This document shows, one piece after another, positions 10,379-21,575 of a DNA stretch of 64,000 nucleotides; position 1 is the stretch's first letter; every line of letters begins with the position of its first letter. Origin of the DNA: Chara braunii (taxonomy: Eukaryota; Streptophyta; Charophyceae; Charales; Characeae). The position numbers and the translations under genes were made by a program. Location: contig BFEA01000108.1 of NCBI GenBank assembly GCA_003427395.1, positions 2,759,012 to 2,823,011 on the forward strand, read 5' to 3'. Below the pieces are notes generated by a model. The model was not told the DNA's origin, searched no databases, and worked only from the letters and a program-made list of their open reading frames with translations.

Positions 10379-11243
10379 AACGAAAGGCTTGTTAGGATCA
10401 CCTCATGGTGTGTCGATGCATGCTTCATATGCCTAAAAGCAGCCTCACACCTGTCTGTCCACTCCCATGGGGTGTCAAGGCGTGTCAGGTCCGTCAAAGG
10501 GGCGACCACTATGCTATAATTCTGAGCAAAGTTGCGGTAGTAGTCTGTCATCCCTAAGAAGGACGTCATCTCAGTCACAGACTAAGGACACGGCCAGTCA
10601 CGAATGTTGGCCACCTTCACGTCATCAGGCTTCAATCCCTCCACGAAAATCTCATGACCCAGATACAAGATCAGGGTGTGGCCAAACTCACGCTTCTCCC
10701 GGTTGATCTTGAACTGGTGTTGTCTGAGGAGGCTAAGGACTTTATCTAAGTGCGCTACATGCTCCTCAACAGTCCTACTAAAGATAAGTATGTCATCGAG
10801 GTACACGATAACAAACTTATCCAAGTAGTCATGAAATATCCGGTTCATCACGTGTTGAAAGGTGCCAGGAGCATTGCACAGGCCGAAACGCATCGCCGCA
10901 ACTCGTACAGACCATACCTGGTCTGAAATGCGGTTTTGTGTTGATCCTCGGGCTGTATTGCAATCTGATGGTACCCGAACTTCGGATCTATCTTACTGAA
11001 GTACCGACACCCTTGCAATCGATCCGACAAGTCGTCGATGTGCGGTGCGGGCTCCGTGTTCTTCACTGTGATGGCATTGAGGCCGCTATAGTTAATGCAC
11101 ATCCTCAAGGTCCCCCCCTTCTTCGGTACAAATAAGACTAGCGATCCGTAAGGGGAGACACTAGGCCGGATCCAACCCTTCTCTATGAGATCCTTGAGTT
11201 GCCGACGAAGCGCATCGAGCTCACCTGAAGACATCCGATACAT
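10375..11243 (-). pseudogene. Gypsy-2 reverse transcriptase
   Basis: Motifs in order: MSSGELDALRRQLKDLIEKG, WIRPSVSPYGSLVLFVPKKG, LRMCINYSGLNAITVKN, GCRYFSKIDPKFGYHQIAI (first catalytic Asp), then FGLCNAPGTFQHVMNRIF, YLDDILIFS (the catalytic YLDD box intact), and GHEIFVEGLKPDD. Two frames are used, changing near 10880 where the usual phenylalanine-containing stretch before MRFGLCNAP is disrupted. A further stop lies near 10580. This is a standard Ty3/gypsy RT that lost function by a small indel. It is the best preserved region of the element. Confidence 0.88.
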
Positions 11244-11277
11244 CCTACCCTTCAGAATGCTAGACCCAGGGACAATC

Positions 11278-12180
11278 TCATCGCGTGGACGACCTCCCTC
11301 TCAACAACCCCTTTCGACTCTTCGAATAGATCAGGGTACCTAGTGACCACTCCCTTATCTCTGGAGGCGTTTTCACCGGTTCACCCTCCGCAGAGACGTA
11401 AACCAAGTACATACCCTCCTCCGGATTTTGCTTATAATAGTTGTAGATCTCGATCACACACATGCATCCGTAGGACTCGATCAGACTACTTGCCTTGAAC
11501 GTACGTAATCTGGTGGTCCCCCCTCCAGGCACTGTGCGTTTGACCACTTTTCGGTCCTAGTCAAACTGGGGTTGTGCAACTGAGAGGTAGTACATACCTA
11601 ACAAGATATCCATCGGGAGACCATCCCTGACTAGGAATGAGACTCTATGTCTCAGTTCCCCTCCCGTGTACAAGAAAAGACACTCAATGTCTTTGAGGTA
11701 GTCATTGACTACCATGCGCTGTTCGTTGGCAGAGGTCGACTCCACAGGTCGACTCAAGTGCTGCACTTGCCCCTCTAAGCGCAACCTCTTAACGCACGTG
11801 CGACTAATGAAGTTCCGTGTCGAGCTAGTGACATAATAGGCCCCGGCCGCCGATGACTACCTCGCCGACGAACAACTCACCCTTAGGGGCTTTGGCCATG
11901 GTCGTCCAAGAAGCTAGCGGGTCCGATCTAGACCACTCCTCCTCTAGGACTCTAACACATTCAACGAACAAAGGATCGTTGGGTCCAAATGTGTTTGCAG
12001 GACGACGATGGGGTCCGTAGCTTGGGCCATCTCTCGAGATGGTGAGGGTGTGTCCACCACCTCGACCCTAGCAGGAACAACTACTATTCGTACTGGCCCG
12101 ATGTGTTTCCCGGAGAAGTGCCAGAACTGCTGGCCACATTGCTACCTACGGGAGCGGAGGATCCCAACGGGCGGGATCTT
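11278..12180 (-). pseudogene. Gypsy-2 protease and linker, catalytic site lost
   Basis: Minus-strand frames give STRNFISRTCVKRLRLEG (near 11830-11780) and FLVRDGLPMDILLGMYYL (near 11640-11585), which are the two halves of a retroviral-type aspartic protease. In gypsy relatives the first half begins with an Asp-Ser/Thr-Gly triad just before the ATRNFIS segment. Here the residues in that place read VTSSTRNF, so the catalytic Asp is absent. Downstream (11278-11547) is an uncharacterised linker, and upstream (to 12180) a frame with LFVECVRVLEEEW that joins gag to pol. Stops separate the pieces. Confidence 0.65.
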
Positions 12181-12186
12181 CTCGAG

Positions 12187-14024
12187 TCACCTTCTTTTTG
12201 CGACACTTGAATTGGTTATGGCCATATCGACCACAACAAATCCAGGCCTGCCTGGTATACCGGTCTCACCACACCTCCTCTCTGAGACCCGCTTTGTCCG
12301 ATGGAGGATTGTTAGGGTAAACTTTACTCCTAGAATGGGAACCTCCACGACGTCTACCGGTCGCCTTACCTTTCTGGACAGAGGCAGCGATTGTTCCACC
12401 CCCTGAAACTTCTATGCTGCCCGCCTTTGAACCCGCTCCCGCCAGAAAGTTTTCTAACTCGATGGTAGAACCATCGTTGTCGACGAACATTATGCGGCCT
12501 TTCACCTTCCAGTTGGGAGGCAATGCTTTCTTCCTACCATCCGTCGTGGGTGTATGTCCATGCCCTATCTTTGCCTCTAGGTCTAGGGCCTTCTTGCTGA
12601 AAGAGGGAAAGTTGCGCATATTGATTGCCAACTGATTCCTGAAAGGCAAAGGAAAACATCTCAGGTATGTCGTGAGTAAGACCTGGGGGTCATAGCGTAC
12701 TCCAGGAACACAAATCAGATCCTCTATTGCGTCATGGCTTCCCTTACTAGAATTGCTTGTTGTTCAAAGTCAGGATCGCGCCAGTGACCTTTTGAGCCTT
12801 CTGAGGATCATGCCACCTATCTTCCACCAGCTGAAGGAAGTCCTCCAGTTTCAGGTTAACTGCCCAAGCGCTCATGACCGTATCCCTGTAGATGTACTAA
12901 GCCCACTCTACCATCTTGCTGCACTCCCCTCTAAATAGGAGGCAGCCACAAGCACTTCCTCGTGCGGCAAGGTCAATTTACATTTGACATAGACTAGCAC
13001 TGACCTCAACCATGTGTCGAGGTCTTCGCCCCTGTTGTCCCCTGTAAAAGGCTTGGGGGAAGCGATGACCGTCTCTGGAACCCACTGGCTTTGTTCCAGT
13101 ACCTGTCCCATTCCAAGTTGTGGATCTTGGGGACCAGGTTGCTGCACTAGGTGTTGTTGGGGCTGTGTACCATCCGGATGTGCAGGCCGCGAGACAGCAG
13201 GCTGCCCGGTTACCACAACCTGCAACGGAGGTAAGGAATACACTGACTGGACAAGAATCTGTACACTAGGACCTGCTGAGAACCCTCCTGTTAGCGGCAT
13301 ACCTAGGGAAGCGGCTTGAACCGATGCTGGAAAAACATATGGGGATACTCCAATCACTGGTGGTACAAAAGGAGGAGGATGTACAACGGGCCAGGCACCG
13401 GGCCTGGACGACGATGCAACTGCCTGCACTCACCCGACCAGTACGGCCATCTGTTGGATGTCTTGTAAGAGACTCGTCTGGTGGTCCTGCATTTCTACTA
13501 CATCTAGCAGGACTGCACGCAAGGTCCTCGCATCATCATCCACGCGTGTGAGATCCATCCTCTCTAACTCACTAACGTCCGCTTGTCTCCACTCTAACCT
13601 AGCTCTTCTTCTTATCATTCTTTCCTTCTCTGCCTTTCTCTTTCCTAGAGCCTTTTGTACTTGTGCCTCTTGCAATGCTGCTTGCTGTATGGCGACCTCT
13701 TCAAGGGCCAAACACTAACGGCTGACTTGTCATGACGCCAGTGGATTGACTCAATGTTTGTGCGACCGTTGACCCTACAATCCCTGAACTACTAGCCTGA
13801 GAGCTCTGCTGCGGAACAGAGGCCATGACTGCTGAAGTAGCGGCCTCGCTCGCGAATGCCCTGCTTGCCGCTACGGCCCTAGCTCTTCGCTGCTGTTGTC
13901 GTCTCTCTCTCTGTTGGCGGAACAGGAATCTGTCACCCTCTGGTCCTAATGCCAAGTGGGCTATAGGGCGTCTTGCCGATCGTAGGATCCTATCGTCCTC
14001 TCTAGTGTTCTCCCTCTCGCTCAT
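12187..14024 (-). pseudogene. Gypsy-2 gag (capsid and degenerate zinc knuckle)
   Basis: The frame likely starts with MSERENTREDDRILRSARR at 14024. An Arg/Gln-rich coiled region follows (REDDR to QQQRRARA, then KALGKRKAEKERMIRRRARL) after a one-base frame change near 13705. A Pro/Gln-rich segment leads to the capsid: KPFTGDNRGEDLDTWLRSVL, then, after stops, LQLVEDRWHDPQKAQKVTGA and NMRNFPSFSKKALDLEAKIG. Near 12250-12210 one frame reads AWICCGRYGHNQFKCRKKK. The CX2CX4HX4C zinc knuckle is intact except that the first Cys is Trp (TGG). Gag would form the virus-like particle and bind RNA. At least three frame breaks are present. Confidence 0.8.
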
Positions 14025-15281
14025 AAGCTACAGAACTATACACACTCTGCACTAGGTCACACTCTATGCCTATCGCAGTGTAATGCACAGACCGATTTAA
14101 AATAATTAAAATAATTGAACCGTGGCTAAGTCAGAGTATATACATTTGGGTCCAATAGGTAAGTTCAAATTCCTACAAACGAAACTATATCGACTTTGAC
14201 TAGTTCACAAATAGAAGGGGCACGATGAACAGAAAACAGTTCTAACTATGCTGTCTGTCAGATGTTAATGGTTGTACATCTAACTAATCAAAATAAAAGC
14301 AGAATCATTTGATTGGTTGTTTGTAGAGTGGAATATTTCCCAAACTTATCACATGGAATCTACCCCTCCCTCAATTCTTCCTGAATGTCTCTTGTCGGCA
14401 ACGTCCCTGAGCAATCCGGAATAACGTATGTGTCTAAAGGTGTGCACACAGCCCACCCTTGTGCCGCGAGTCCTGCTGAGCTGGCCAACTCTGCACAATA
14501 TTTATCCAGCGAGCCTTACACCGACCGATTAGCTGATCAAGAGGCGTTTTGTTGGATGGCCCTCGCAGTCCTAAGGAACTATTTAACGTCGCAGACAGGA
14601 CGACGATCACAACCAATGGAAGGTCCCCGCCGATACTTACTTATAGACGTCTGGTACTCGTATTTCCCATAGGGCTGGCCTGCCCCTCAGAACCCATCTA
14701 CAGCACAGCGAGCCGACAAAGGACAAAGCAGCAAAGCATGCGTGCTCTGCTTCCGGTGGGTTGGCATGGTGACCGTGATCCAGTGCTTCGTCCAGGGCCC
14801 TTCAGATAGCTCCGCCCTCTCCTTCCAGATGCTCCACATGAACACTTACGGCTCTCAAGGTTGAGTGCACTTGACTCCTCACGTGAGAGGACTCTCAAGA
14901 CAGAACACACATCCTCACGATAAGAACTCTTGAAGAGGGTAGATAAGGTTAGATGCAACATACCTCAAAATAGCTGCCCCCAACCGCAAATATTCTCACC
15001 AAATGACTTGACGTCGACTGTGATGACCAATCACTGCTTCAACACAACCAACATTACACCGTCGTTCCACCTCAGCATCAATCGCACATCATATAATTCT
15101 CATCACACTGCGAACACCCAATTATCACCACTTAGCCTTCCTGGCGATCCCTTCTCCACCTCGGTCGCCCTACTTGCCTTCGCCCTCCTCACTACACACC
15201 TCCCACGACCGCTCGCCCAGCAGACCGCGTGCATGTACCGCATAGGCAGAAGACAAGCGCCAGATTAGTGCACCGTACCAC
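14025..15281 (-). other. Gypsy-2 leader region between primer site and gag
   Basis: About 1.26 kb separates the primer site from the probable gag start. No domain is recognisable in any frame. This is long for a gypsy leader, so part may be an insertion. Nothing repeats elsewhere in the window that I could see. Confidence 0.4.
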
Positions 15282-15294
15282 AACTCCGATACCA
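15282..15294 (-). promoter_or_regulatory. Primer binding site complementary to initiator tRNA-Met
   Basis: On the minus strand the sequence is TGGTATCGGAGTT, three bases after the LTR end (TTGCA-ATT). The common plant gypsy/copia primer site is TGGTATCAGAGC, complementary to the 3' end of initiator tRNA-Met. Two differences from it are seen. The adjacency to an LTR end that is independently supported by the copy at 36465 makes the call good. Confidence 0.75.
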
Positions 15295-15297
15295 AAT

Positions 15298-15440
15298 TGC
15301 AAGAAAAATGAGCGATATTAAACTTCAAAAATCAAACAGCATCATACACATGAGACCATATAATCGTGACCTCGAACCAATATCAGAATTGCATCACGAG
15401 TTCCACCAAATAAAAGCACAACAAAAGCTCATAATTGACA
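15298..15440 (-). repeat. Gypsy-2 5' LTR, primer-proximal piece
   Basis: Begins TGCAAG on + (the LTR's terminal CA on the minus strand) right after the primer site. It aligns over roughly 130 bp with 36465-36610, for example AATATGAGCAAGAGCGATAT there against AAAATGAGCGATATT here. The right limit at about 15440 is where LINE-1 is thought to start, and is approximate. Confidence 0.6.
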
Positions 15441-15985
15441 ATGAACTGCAATCGAGGGTGAAGTGGACTGAAGCATGGCACAGACTGACTACCATTGTGT
15501 TTGCTCGTTCCCAGCTGCCACACGCAGCGGTGACAAATGAAGCTGAACAGGGCACCACAGAATCGATATACATGACAAACACAAAACAGGCCCACAGGTC
15601 TCAAGACCCTCCAGTTCTGCAGCAACCGGTCCCGCTGCCCAATTCGAACCCTCCGGACCTGGATGAGAACGCACCATTCGACCTGGTGAGAAAAAGGAAG
15701 CTTCGACACTTGATTGAGCTGGGTCGTGACGCTGGCCCCTTATCGCAGGAGGCCATGTTGCTCATCCTAGTTCGGAAGAAGAACGAGAAATGGGAAGTGG
15801 GATTGTCTCCAGTGGAGAGTGGCAGGCACGGGGGTGTCACATTACAAGGTTGGTCGTCGTTTTGGGCAGAGCCACAAAATAACACATCTGAGGCAGCGAC
15901 CGGCATTTTGCAGATGCACTTAGAAGCCCACATCACAGAGATCCTATCACCAGCGGCACAGGCAATAGCTTTGATCACAACATGA
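15441..15985 (+). pseudogene. LINE-1 ORF1 C-terminal remnant
   Basis: An open frame runs through this stretch to a stop at 15983-15985; it opens at 15308 inside the LTR, so its first 45 codons are LTR read-through. The part with LINE character has a basic segment, DLVRKRKLRHLIELGRD, and KKNEKWEVGLSPVESGRHG. No RNA-binding motif or zinc knuckle is seen. Calling it ORF1 rests on position just before the endonuclease; a 5'-truncated insertion would explain its short length. Confidence 0.35.
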
Positions 15986-16351
15986 CCCAACAAAATGGCA
16001 CAACGGGATGTTTACATTCTCTTTGACCCTGCCAAGGAGGCAAGCCTAAGTTGGCTTACTCATGCCTAACTACGGAACCTGCAAATAACTAAGAACGGGC
16101 ATAGTGACACCTGAATTGAACAGGACGTTCAGAAGTACTTATGTGCCCTCCTCGGGTCCGGCCCCTTGGCGGGAACTGGAAACTGGGACAAGGCTCAGTT
16201 GTCGTGGGTCCGTCTGTAAGATGCTATTATAGGCTAGTACATGCTACATAATGCGAAGAGTATACGAATAATTGGAGTAGGTTGGACCCGGTCAGAGCGT
16301 TGTACGGGAAAGATCGTATCTGCAACCAATGTAGGAGAGCAGCAGACCTTG

Positions 16352-17204
16352 ACATGTGGTCCCTAAATGTGAATGGTCTAGCCTCATGCACACTTGAAAA
16401 ACAAAATGCAATCTGAGACTTAATGAGAGGGGTGGGAGGTAGAAATTGGCTAGATATCGTGTGTGTGCAGGAAACACACTTGATGGACACCCCAAAGCAC
16501 AATCACACCCACAAAGTGATTTGGCCGCACAAAGCCTTCAGAGCCCACGCCCGGAAACCGGGTAGTGCGGGGGTTGCCATCTGGATTCCCCCAGACTCCA
16601 GGGTAGACCCGGTGCACTGGGTAGTGGATCAGCAAGTGGGTCGATGGGTGTCCATCCCGATCACATTGGAACTCAAAATTTTATACATAGTATGTGTCTA
16701 CGCCTCCAATACCGTAAGTGAGAGAAGAGTTTTTTTTTAAAACCTCAAGATGCAAATCCTAGATGGGGTTCCGATCATTATTGCAGGGGATTGCAAAGCA
16801 GCCCCAGAGCGTTGAATGGACGGATGGCGGGCGCCGTCCCCTGCCCCGGCGTATGTGGAAGAGGATGAGCGGATAATCCATGAGTTATGTCTGTCACTTA
16901 TTCGATTCCTTCCGGAAGCTAAACCCGGATGCTAGGTTCTATGCATGCCTACGGAAGACTGGTACTGAGAGTCAGTCGAGATCCCAGATAGACTTGATTT
17001 TGATCTCGGAGGACATGGGAGGATCGCCGCTCTTAGCAACAATCCTCCCTGCCAGTCCTTATCTAGGTCTTGATCACAAAATGTGTTCGGTCATTTTGTC
17101 GTTTCAAAAGAAACCCGACCAACGACCCAACTTTTACAAACTGAATACCTCTATCTTACAACGAAAAACCTTTCAGAATTACATCGACTGCTGGGCATTC
17201 TGAC
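16352..17204 (+). pseudogene. LINE-1 endonuclease domain
   Basis: An exonuclease-endonuclease-phosphatase fold is read as SLNVNGLAS, a stop, then LDIVCVQETHLMDTPKHN (catalytic Glu in QET), SAGVAIWIP, PIIIAGDCKAAPE (normally GDFN, so the Asn is replaced), SRSQIDLILISEDM and YLGLDHKMCSVI (the usual SDH reads LDH, His kept). In LINEs this domain nicks the target DNA to prime reverse transcription. Stops at about 16414 and 16738 and frame changes break it. Confidence 0.75.
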
Positions 17205-17463
17205 ACACACAACGACAGTACATTCAACAAGAAATTGACTGGTTTAATAACGTTTTTTGCTATCTGGGCAAAAAATGTCAAGAATAAAAGTCCTTAGCAA
17301 CTAGAAAACATCAACAAGAGATGAAAGTTCATCAACATTTGTAGCAACTAGAGCACCAGGACCAACCAAATAGTTCGCACAATGCTACAATGCACATACA
17401 ACCAGTTGATCTTTCAGAGGTACAGAGATTGCAACAACGACTCCAGACATTTACTGCACAACG

Positions 17464-18777
17464 TTGGGAAGGCGCACGCGTAAGAGGAAGACTGACAAGT
17501 ATCAAATGGAAGGAACAATGGACAAAAAATTCTTCAGTACGGCACGAGCACGCTCACACAAAACAACGATGGAAGCGTTATATGATCCACACACCGGTCA
17601 CCAAGATATTGCCAGCTCCTCCCCTCACTGCATGCAGATAGCCAGGTCCTTCAAGGATCTCTTCACCTCAAGATGTGCCCGGCGGGGGAGGAACGTCAGG
17701 GAGAAGGAAATAGAGGAATTTTTGAAACCATTGCAAAAGACAGACTTGGACCGTCCCCTATCAAGGGAGGAAATCTGGACGGCAATGATGCAGATCGATG
17801 AGGAGAAAACACCGGGCATTGATGGATTTCCCAAGGAATTCTGGGAGACCTTCTGGACTCAGATGGCCCTGGATCTCATGAATTTCTATCGCAATGTGTG
17901 GGACAGGGAGGATGGGAAGCTGGTGGGGCAAGATATCCTCACCTTGTTGCAAAAAAAAAGGGACAAAATCGATATCAGGAACTACCGACCGATAACATTA
18001 TTCACAGTCGTCTACAAAATGTTAGCGACAACTTCGGCAAACCGACTGATTTCGGTCTTGGACGACATTATTCACCAAACAAAGACTGATTTTGTCAAAG
18101 GATGCAGGATCCGAGACAATATTCTTCTCGTTAATGAACTTCTCAAATTAACAAGGCAAGATAAGCAAAATGCGGCTGTCATCTTCATTGACTTTGTAAA
18201 AGCGTATGACATGTCAACTGACTATTTTTAGACAAATGTGTGAAAAAAATGAACATCGGAGCTGTTTTCCGACGCTGGTCCGAAATACTACATCTGAACG
18301 CCACCACGTGTATCCAAGTTAATGGTAGGATAGCGCCAGCCTTTCTGTTGCAAGAGGACCCCCTGACACCCTTCCGTTCTATCATCATAATGGAGGCGCA
18401 GACAACAAACCTCCGTGCCAACAAAGACCTGAGGAGACTGCAGATCTCGGCTATCTCGAAAGAGGCGATCCCTATTTGCTCTATGTTTGCAGACGCTTGC
18501 CGCTTACGATAGACGCCACTGCAGCAAACATGAAAGAGATCAGGAGATAATTTGACCGCTTCACAATAGTCTCAGATATGACCGTCAATTGGGAAAACAA
18601 GACCTTGGGGTGGTGGATCCACCACCAAGAGGTCTGCCCCCTGGAGTTGCTACAGGTCAAATGGCTTCCGGAAACGGCCCCGGTTAGAGTACTGGGAATT
18701 AGATTGACAGCATTGGGCGAGCCTGCCTTGAACGATGAGTCGATCCCGAAGCCTGATTCAGAAAAATTGGCCAACTA
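17464..18777 (+). pseudogene. LINE-1 reverse transcriptase
   Basis: The longest frame, 17464-18231, has KTPGIDGFPKEFWETFW, LLQKKRDKIDIRNYRPITLF, YKMLATTSANRLISVLDD, TDFVKGCRIRDNILLVNEL and AVIFIDFVKAYD, which carries the first catalytic Asp. The sequence then breaks at about 18215 and continues in another frame as RIAPAFLLQEDPLTPF and ICSMFADACRLR. The catalytic FADD box is therefore FADA, losing one Asp. The thumb region follows to 18777 (WLPETAPVRVLGIRLTALGE). This is typical plant LINE RT, inactivated. Confidence 0.82.
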
Positions 18778-18799
18778 GAAAAACCAGCACACTTCCCTC

Positions 18800-20802
18800 A
18801 TGGGTAGAGCGCTCGCGATCAACAACATAGTGTTGGCGGCCTTGGGGTATAAATCTGCAATTTGGACTCTCAACAAGGAGGCCATCCGATCGTTAAAGAG
18901 ACAATTAACGGCCCTGCTATGGAGAGGCAATGGTGAGCTCCCGAACGTCATCAGTAGGGCAAGCTGGCTATCGATGATCCAACCCAAGGACAAAGGGGGC
19001 CTAGGGATCTTGGACCCAGATACTCTGATCACAACATTAACTGCCCAATGGGTTAGAAGATTGCTTTTCACTCAGCACCACCCATAGCTTGCCCTGGCAT
19101 TGGAACAGATAGCCAAACTTGCCCCACAAACACAACAAGGAGTTAACCCATTGACCTGACTGGAAGACCGCTTTTGGACTGTGCCACGATGCCCCCATGT
19201 CGAGTGAGACTCACCCCGAGACACAACTCTCTCGGACCTGATCAAAGACAACTTCTGGACCCGGGTCATGAGGGCCTGGCGCCAACTCCCGTTGCCTGAC
19301 CAACCCCCGCCAACTAGATGGGAGGAGGTGAGGCATCAACCCCTTTTTGGAAACAGAAGGATAATGGACCGATACAACAGAGTGTATCGTAGCTTAGACA
19401 CTCCGTGGAGCAGCTGGGTAAAAAAAGGCATAATCAAAATAAAGGATATATGAAATACAGAAGTGGGGGACTGGAAAACGGGGCCACAACTAAGAACCAT
19501 ACTCGAACAATGCGACAAGATTGAGACTATTGATCTACTGATCGTTGCTGTCCCGCTTAACTGGGTGCGCATTCTACGAAAAGGGCCTCGACTAATGGAA
19601 GGAGACTGGGTAGCTGCCCCGGAGGATTCGAAAATGTAGGCTTTGTGGTGGAGGTGCTAACTGACGAAACGTTGGTAAGCCTCTTTCACATAGGCAAGGA
19701 AAGCAAGCTTACCCGATACCTCCCAGAAGCAATGAGATGGTGGCGAACTGCAGATTTGCACAGGATTTGTGTGCTGCGGGATAGAGACAATTGGATTGCA
19801 TATCAGCCAAATAGCCCCGTGATGGAGCTACCCTTTGACCCAGATGAATGGCAGTGGGTCCCCAGCCGAAAACCCAGGTCGGTAACGAATTTGAATTTGC
19901 ACACTCTAACGGTGAAGGCCACATAGCGTCTGCTACGACCAAAGGTGAACATAAAAGAAATAGTGAAAGCCCGACGAAGGTCCCACCTAAACGTAGGGAC
20001 TGAGGCAATCCGCCCAATTCAATGGTTCACCACCACAAGGTCTAAGCCTGCGAAGATGGCCTCCCTTCAATGGCAGATAGAACACTGTTGCCTGCCCACC
20101 AATGATTGGTTGATAGATCGCACATATGTGGAGCAGAAGGGGCAGGCGTCACCCTCGTGCAAAACATGTGCCTTTCCCTCCCGTAGAATTCTTGAAACAA
20201 TAGAGCACATATTAATGCAGTGCCCAGGGGCAATTCTCACATGGCGATGGTGGGATAGGATCTGGACCCAGTTGGGTACTGATTCCAACTGGCCATGGGA
20301 CTGGAGAGCCATATTATGCGAGACATGGTCCTCCCCCACTAACAATCCCTTTGAAAACAACATGTTCAAATTAGGAAGGGAAGCGGTCATCCTAAGGAGG
20401 AAACGGTGTATTCATGCTATAGAAGGTGCCCGCATAACTGGGGAAGAGGCAACGAACACGATAAGACAATACATTCAACAAGAACTCATGGTACAATGGC
20501 AAAAAACCAAAAACCAACTCAATTTATACCATTCAACAAAAAACATAACACAAGCAATTCACCAATTTTCTGGAGACTGGTTGGGCAGTGAGAAAGGAGG
20601 TTGGATTGCATTTGTCGGATGGGAAGGAAAGCCTGCCCAGGTAGACAACCAGGAGGAGTTCAGGAGAGACTACCACATCTGCTTCAGAGACTGGACCACT
20701 ATGGTCCAGGAGATCCCACTGCGACCAGCCACAAAATTTATTGACCCCTTCCCACCCCACCAATTGGCAATGCTGGATATGCAATGGTACGGCGCGGACT
20801 AA
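18800..20802 (+). pseudogene. LINE-1 ORF2 C-terminal region with Cys/His motif
   Basis: This covers the post-RT region: GRALAINNIVLAALGYKSAI and GGLGILDPDTL (18800-19087), several broken frames, and a final 285-codon frame 19945-20802. That frame contains MASLQWQIEHCCLPTNDWLI and then CKTCAFPSRR with EHILMQCP, a CX2C...HX4C arrangement like the zf-RVT region at the end of plant LINE ORF2. It is Trp-rich near the C-terminus and ends at TAA 20800-20802. Unlike most of the element, the last 285 codons are open. Confidence 0.7.
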
Positions 20803-21050
20803 ACGGGTGACACAGGGTAATTACAGAGATGTCTGAGAACTGGCATCCAAAGGAATTGGAGGCTGCCGCTAGGGCAATAGGTGTGATCTGGCAGTCTGGT
20901 TTCAGACTGAAGAGGCGGCCCTCGGTTTGCCTGTTACAAATATCACTACTCTTAGATTGGAGAGTCGCCCTTAGTCCTAGCTCTCAGTAGAGGATTATAA
21001 ACGATGATTACCTTTCATGAGAGTTAGACAAAGAGGGTAAAAGATAGTTG

Positions 21051-21373
21051 GGAGAGGGAGGAACTAGTCCCTTAGCAGTAGGAATCTGGCACTTGGCACA
21101 GGATGAGGAGGTTTATCCCCTTATCCCAACAACCTGCACAGTCAATCCTCTGGAGACAGTAATCAATGCTGGCAGGCGTCGTCCTCAATATTCTTGAAAA
21201 AACGGAACTGACAGTTGGGACTGCGGCTGATAGGGGGAGGGAGGAACTAGGGGGTAGCTTCAAGTATCTGGCGCCCGGTTCTGGGCGAAGAGGTTCTCCC
21301 CCTCTCCCTTTTTCTTTTTCATGCCTCGCTCGATCAATCCCCTGGGTTTCCAGGGCAATCAATGCTGGCAGGA
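21051..21373 (+). repeat. Diverged tandem duplication in the LINE-1 3' region
   Basis: Two units, about 21051-21176 and 21234-21373, both begin GGGAGGGAGGAACTAG-like and end in CAATGCTGGCAGG. The middles have diverged. The unit may be part of the RNA end recognised by the element's own RT. Confidence 0.6.
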
Positions 21374-21531
21374 ACTCCCAAAATTGTTTCCCTAATGTAC
21401 TTTCGGTCTGTAAATGAGACGCTGGACCCGCTTTCCAGCAGGTGATGCTGCCCACCAGTAGACGGAGCCTCTCCCCAGGTGCTAGTGGTGTCTGCTCTTA
21501 TCAGCACCACTAACACTGGTGGGGGAGATTT

Positions 21532-21571
21532 AAAAAAAAATATAAAAAAATAAAAAATAAAAATAAAAAAA
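21532..21571 (+). other. LINE-1 A-rich tail
   Basis: A run of A tracts broken by single T residues (TAAAAAAT units) closes the LINE, as expected for target-primed reverse transcription. LTR sequence resumes immediately after it. Confidence 0.75.
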
Positions 21572-21575
21572 GGAA

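Larger units (their letters stand above)
15441..21575 (+). mobile_element. Non-LTR retrotransposon LINE-1, inserted in the Gypsy-2 LTR
   Basis: A plus-strand LINE with an ORF1 remnant, an apurinic-type endonuclease, reverse transcriptase, a C-terminal Cys/His region, a 3' untranslated region with an internal duplication, and an A-rich tail (21532-21571). It splits the Gypsy-2 5' LTR and runs opposite to it. The 5' end is placed only by where LTR similarity fades. No unambiguous target site duplication was found. Multiple stops and a changed catalytic Asp make it inactive. Confidence 0.8.

Noticed and set aside
12008-12406. Plus-strand 132-codon frame
   Set aside because: It is the shadow of the gag zinc-knuckle/linker region of Gypsy-2 on the minus strand.
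15282-15297. Primer site belonging to a copia element
   Set aside because: The initiator tRNA-Met site is used by both superfamilies, but the order RT-RNase H-integrase downstream is that of Ty3/gypsy.
15308-15440. N-terminus of LINE-1 ORF1
   Set aside because: This part aligns with the stand-alone LTR at 36465, so the ATG at 15308 lies in Gypsy-2 LTR sequence.
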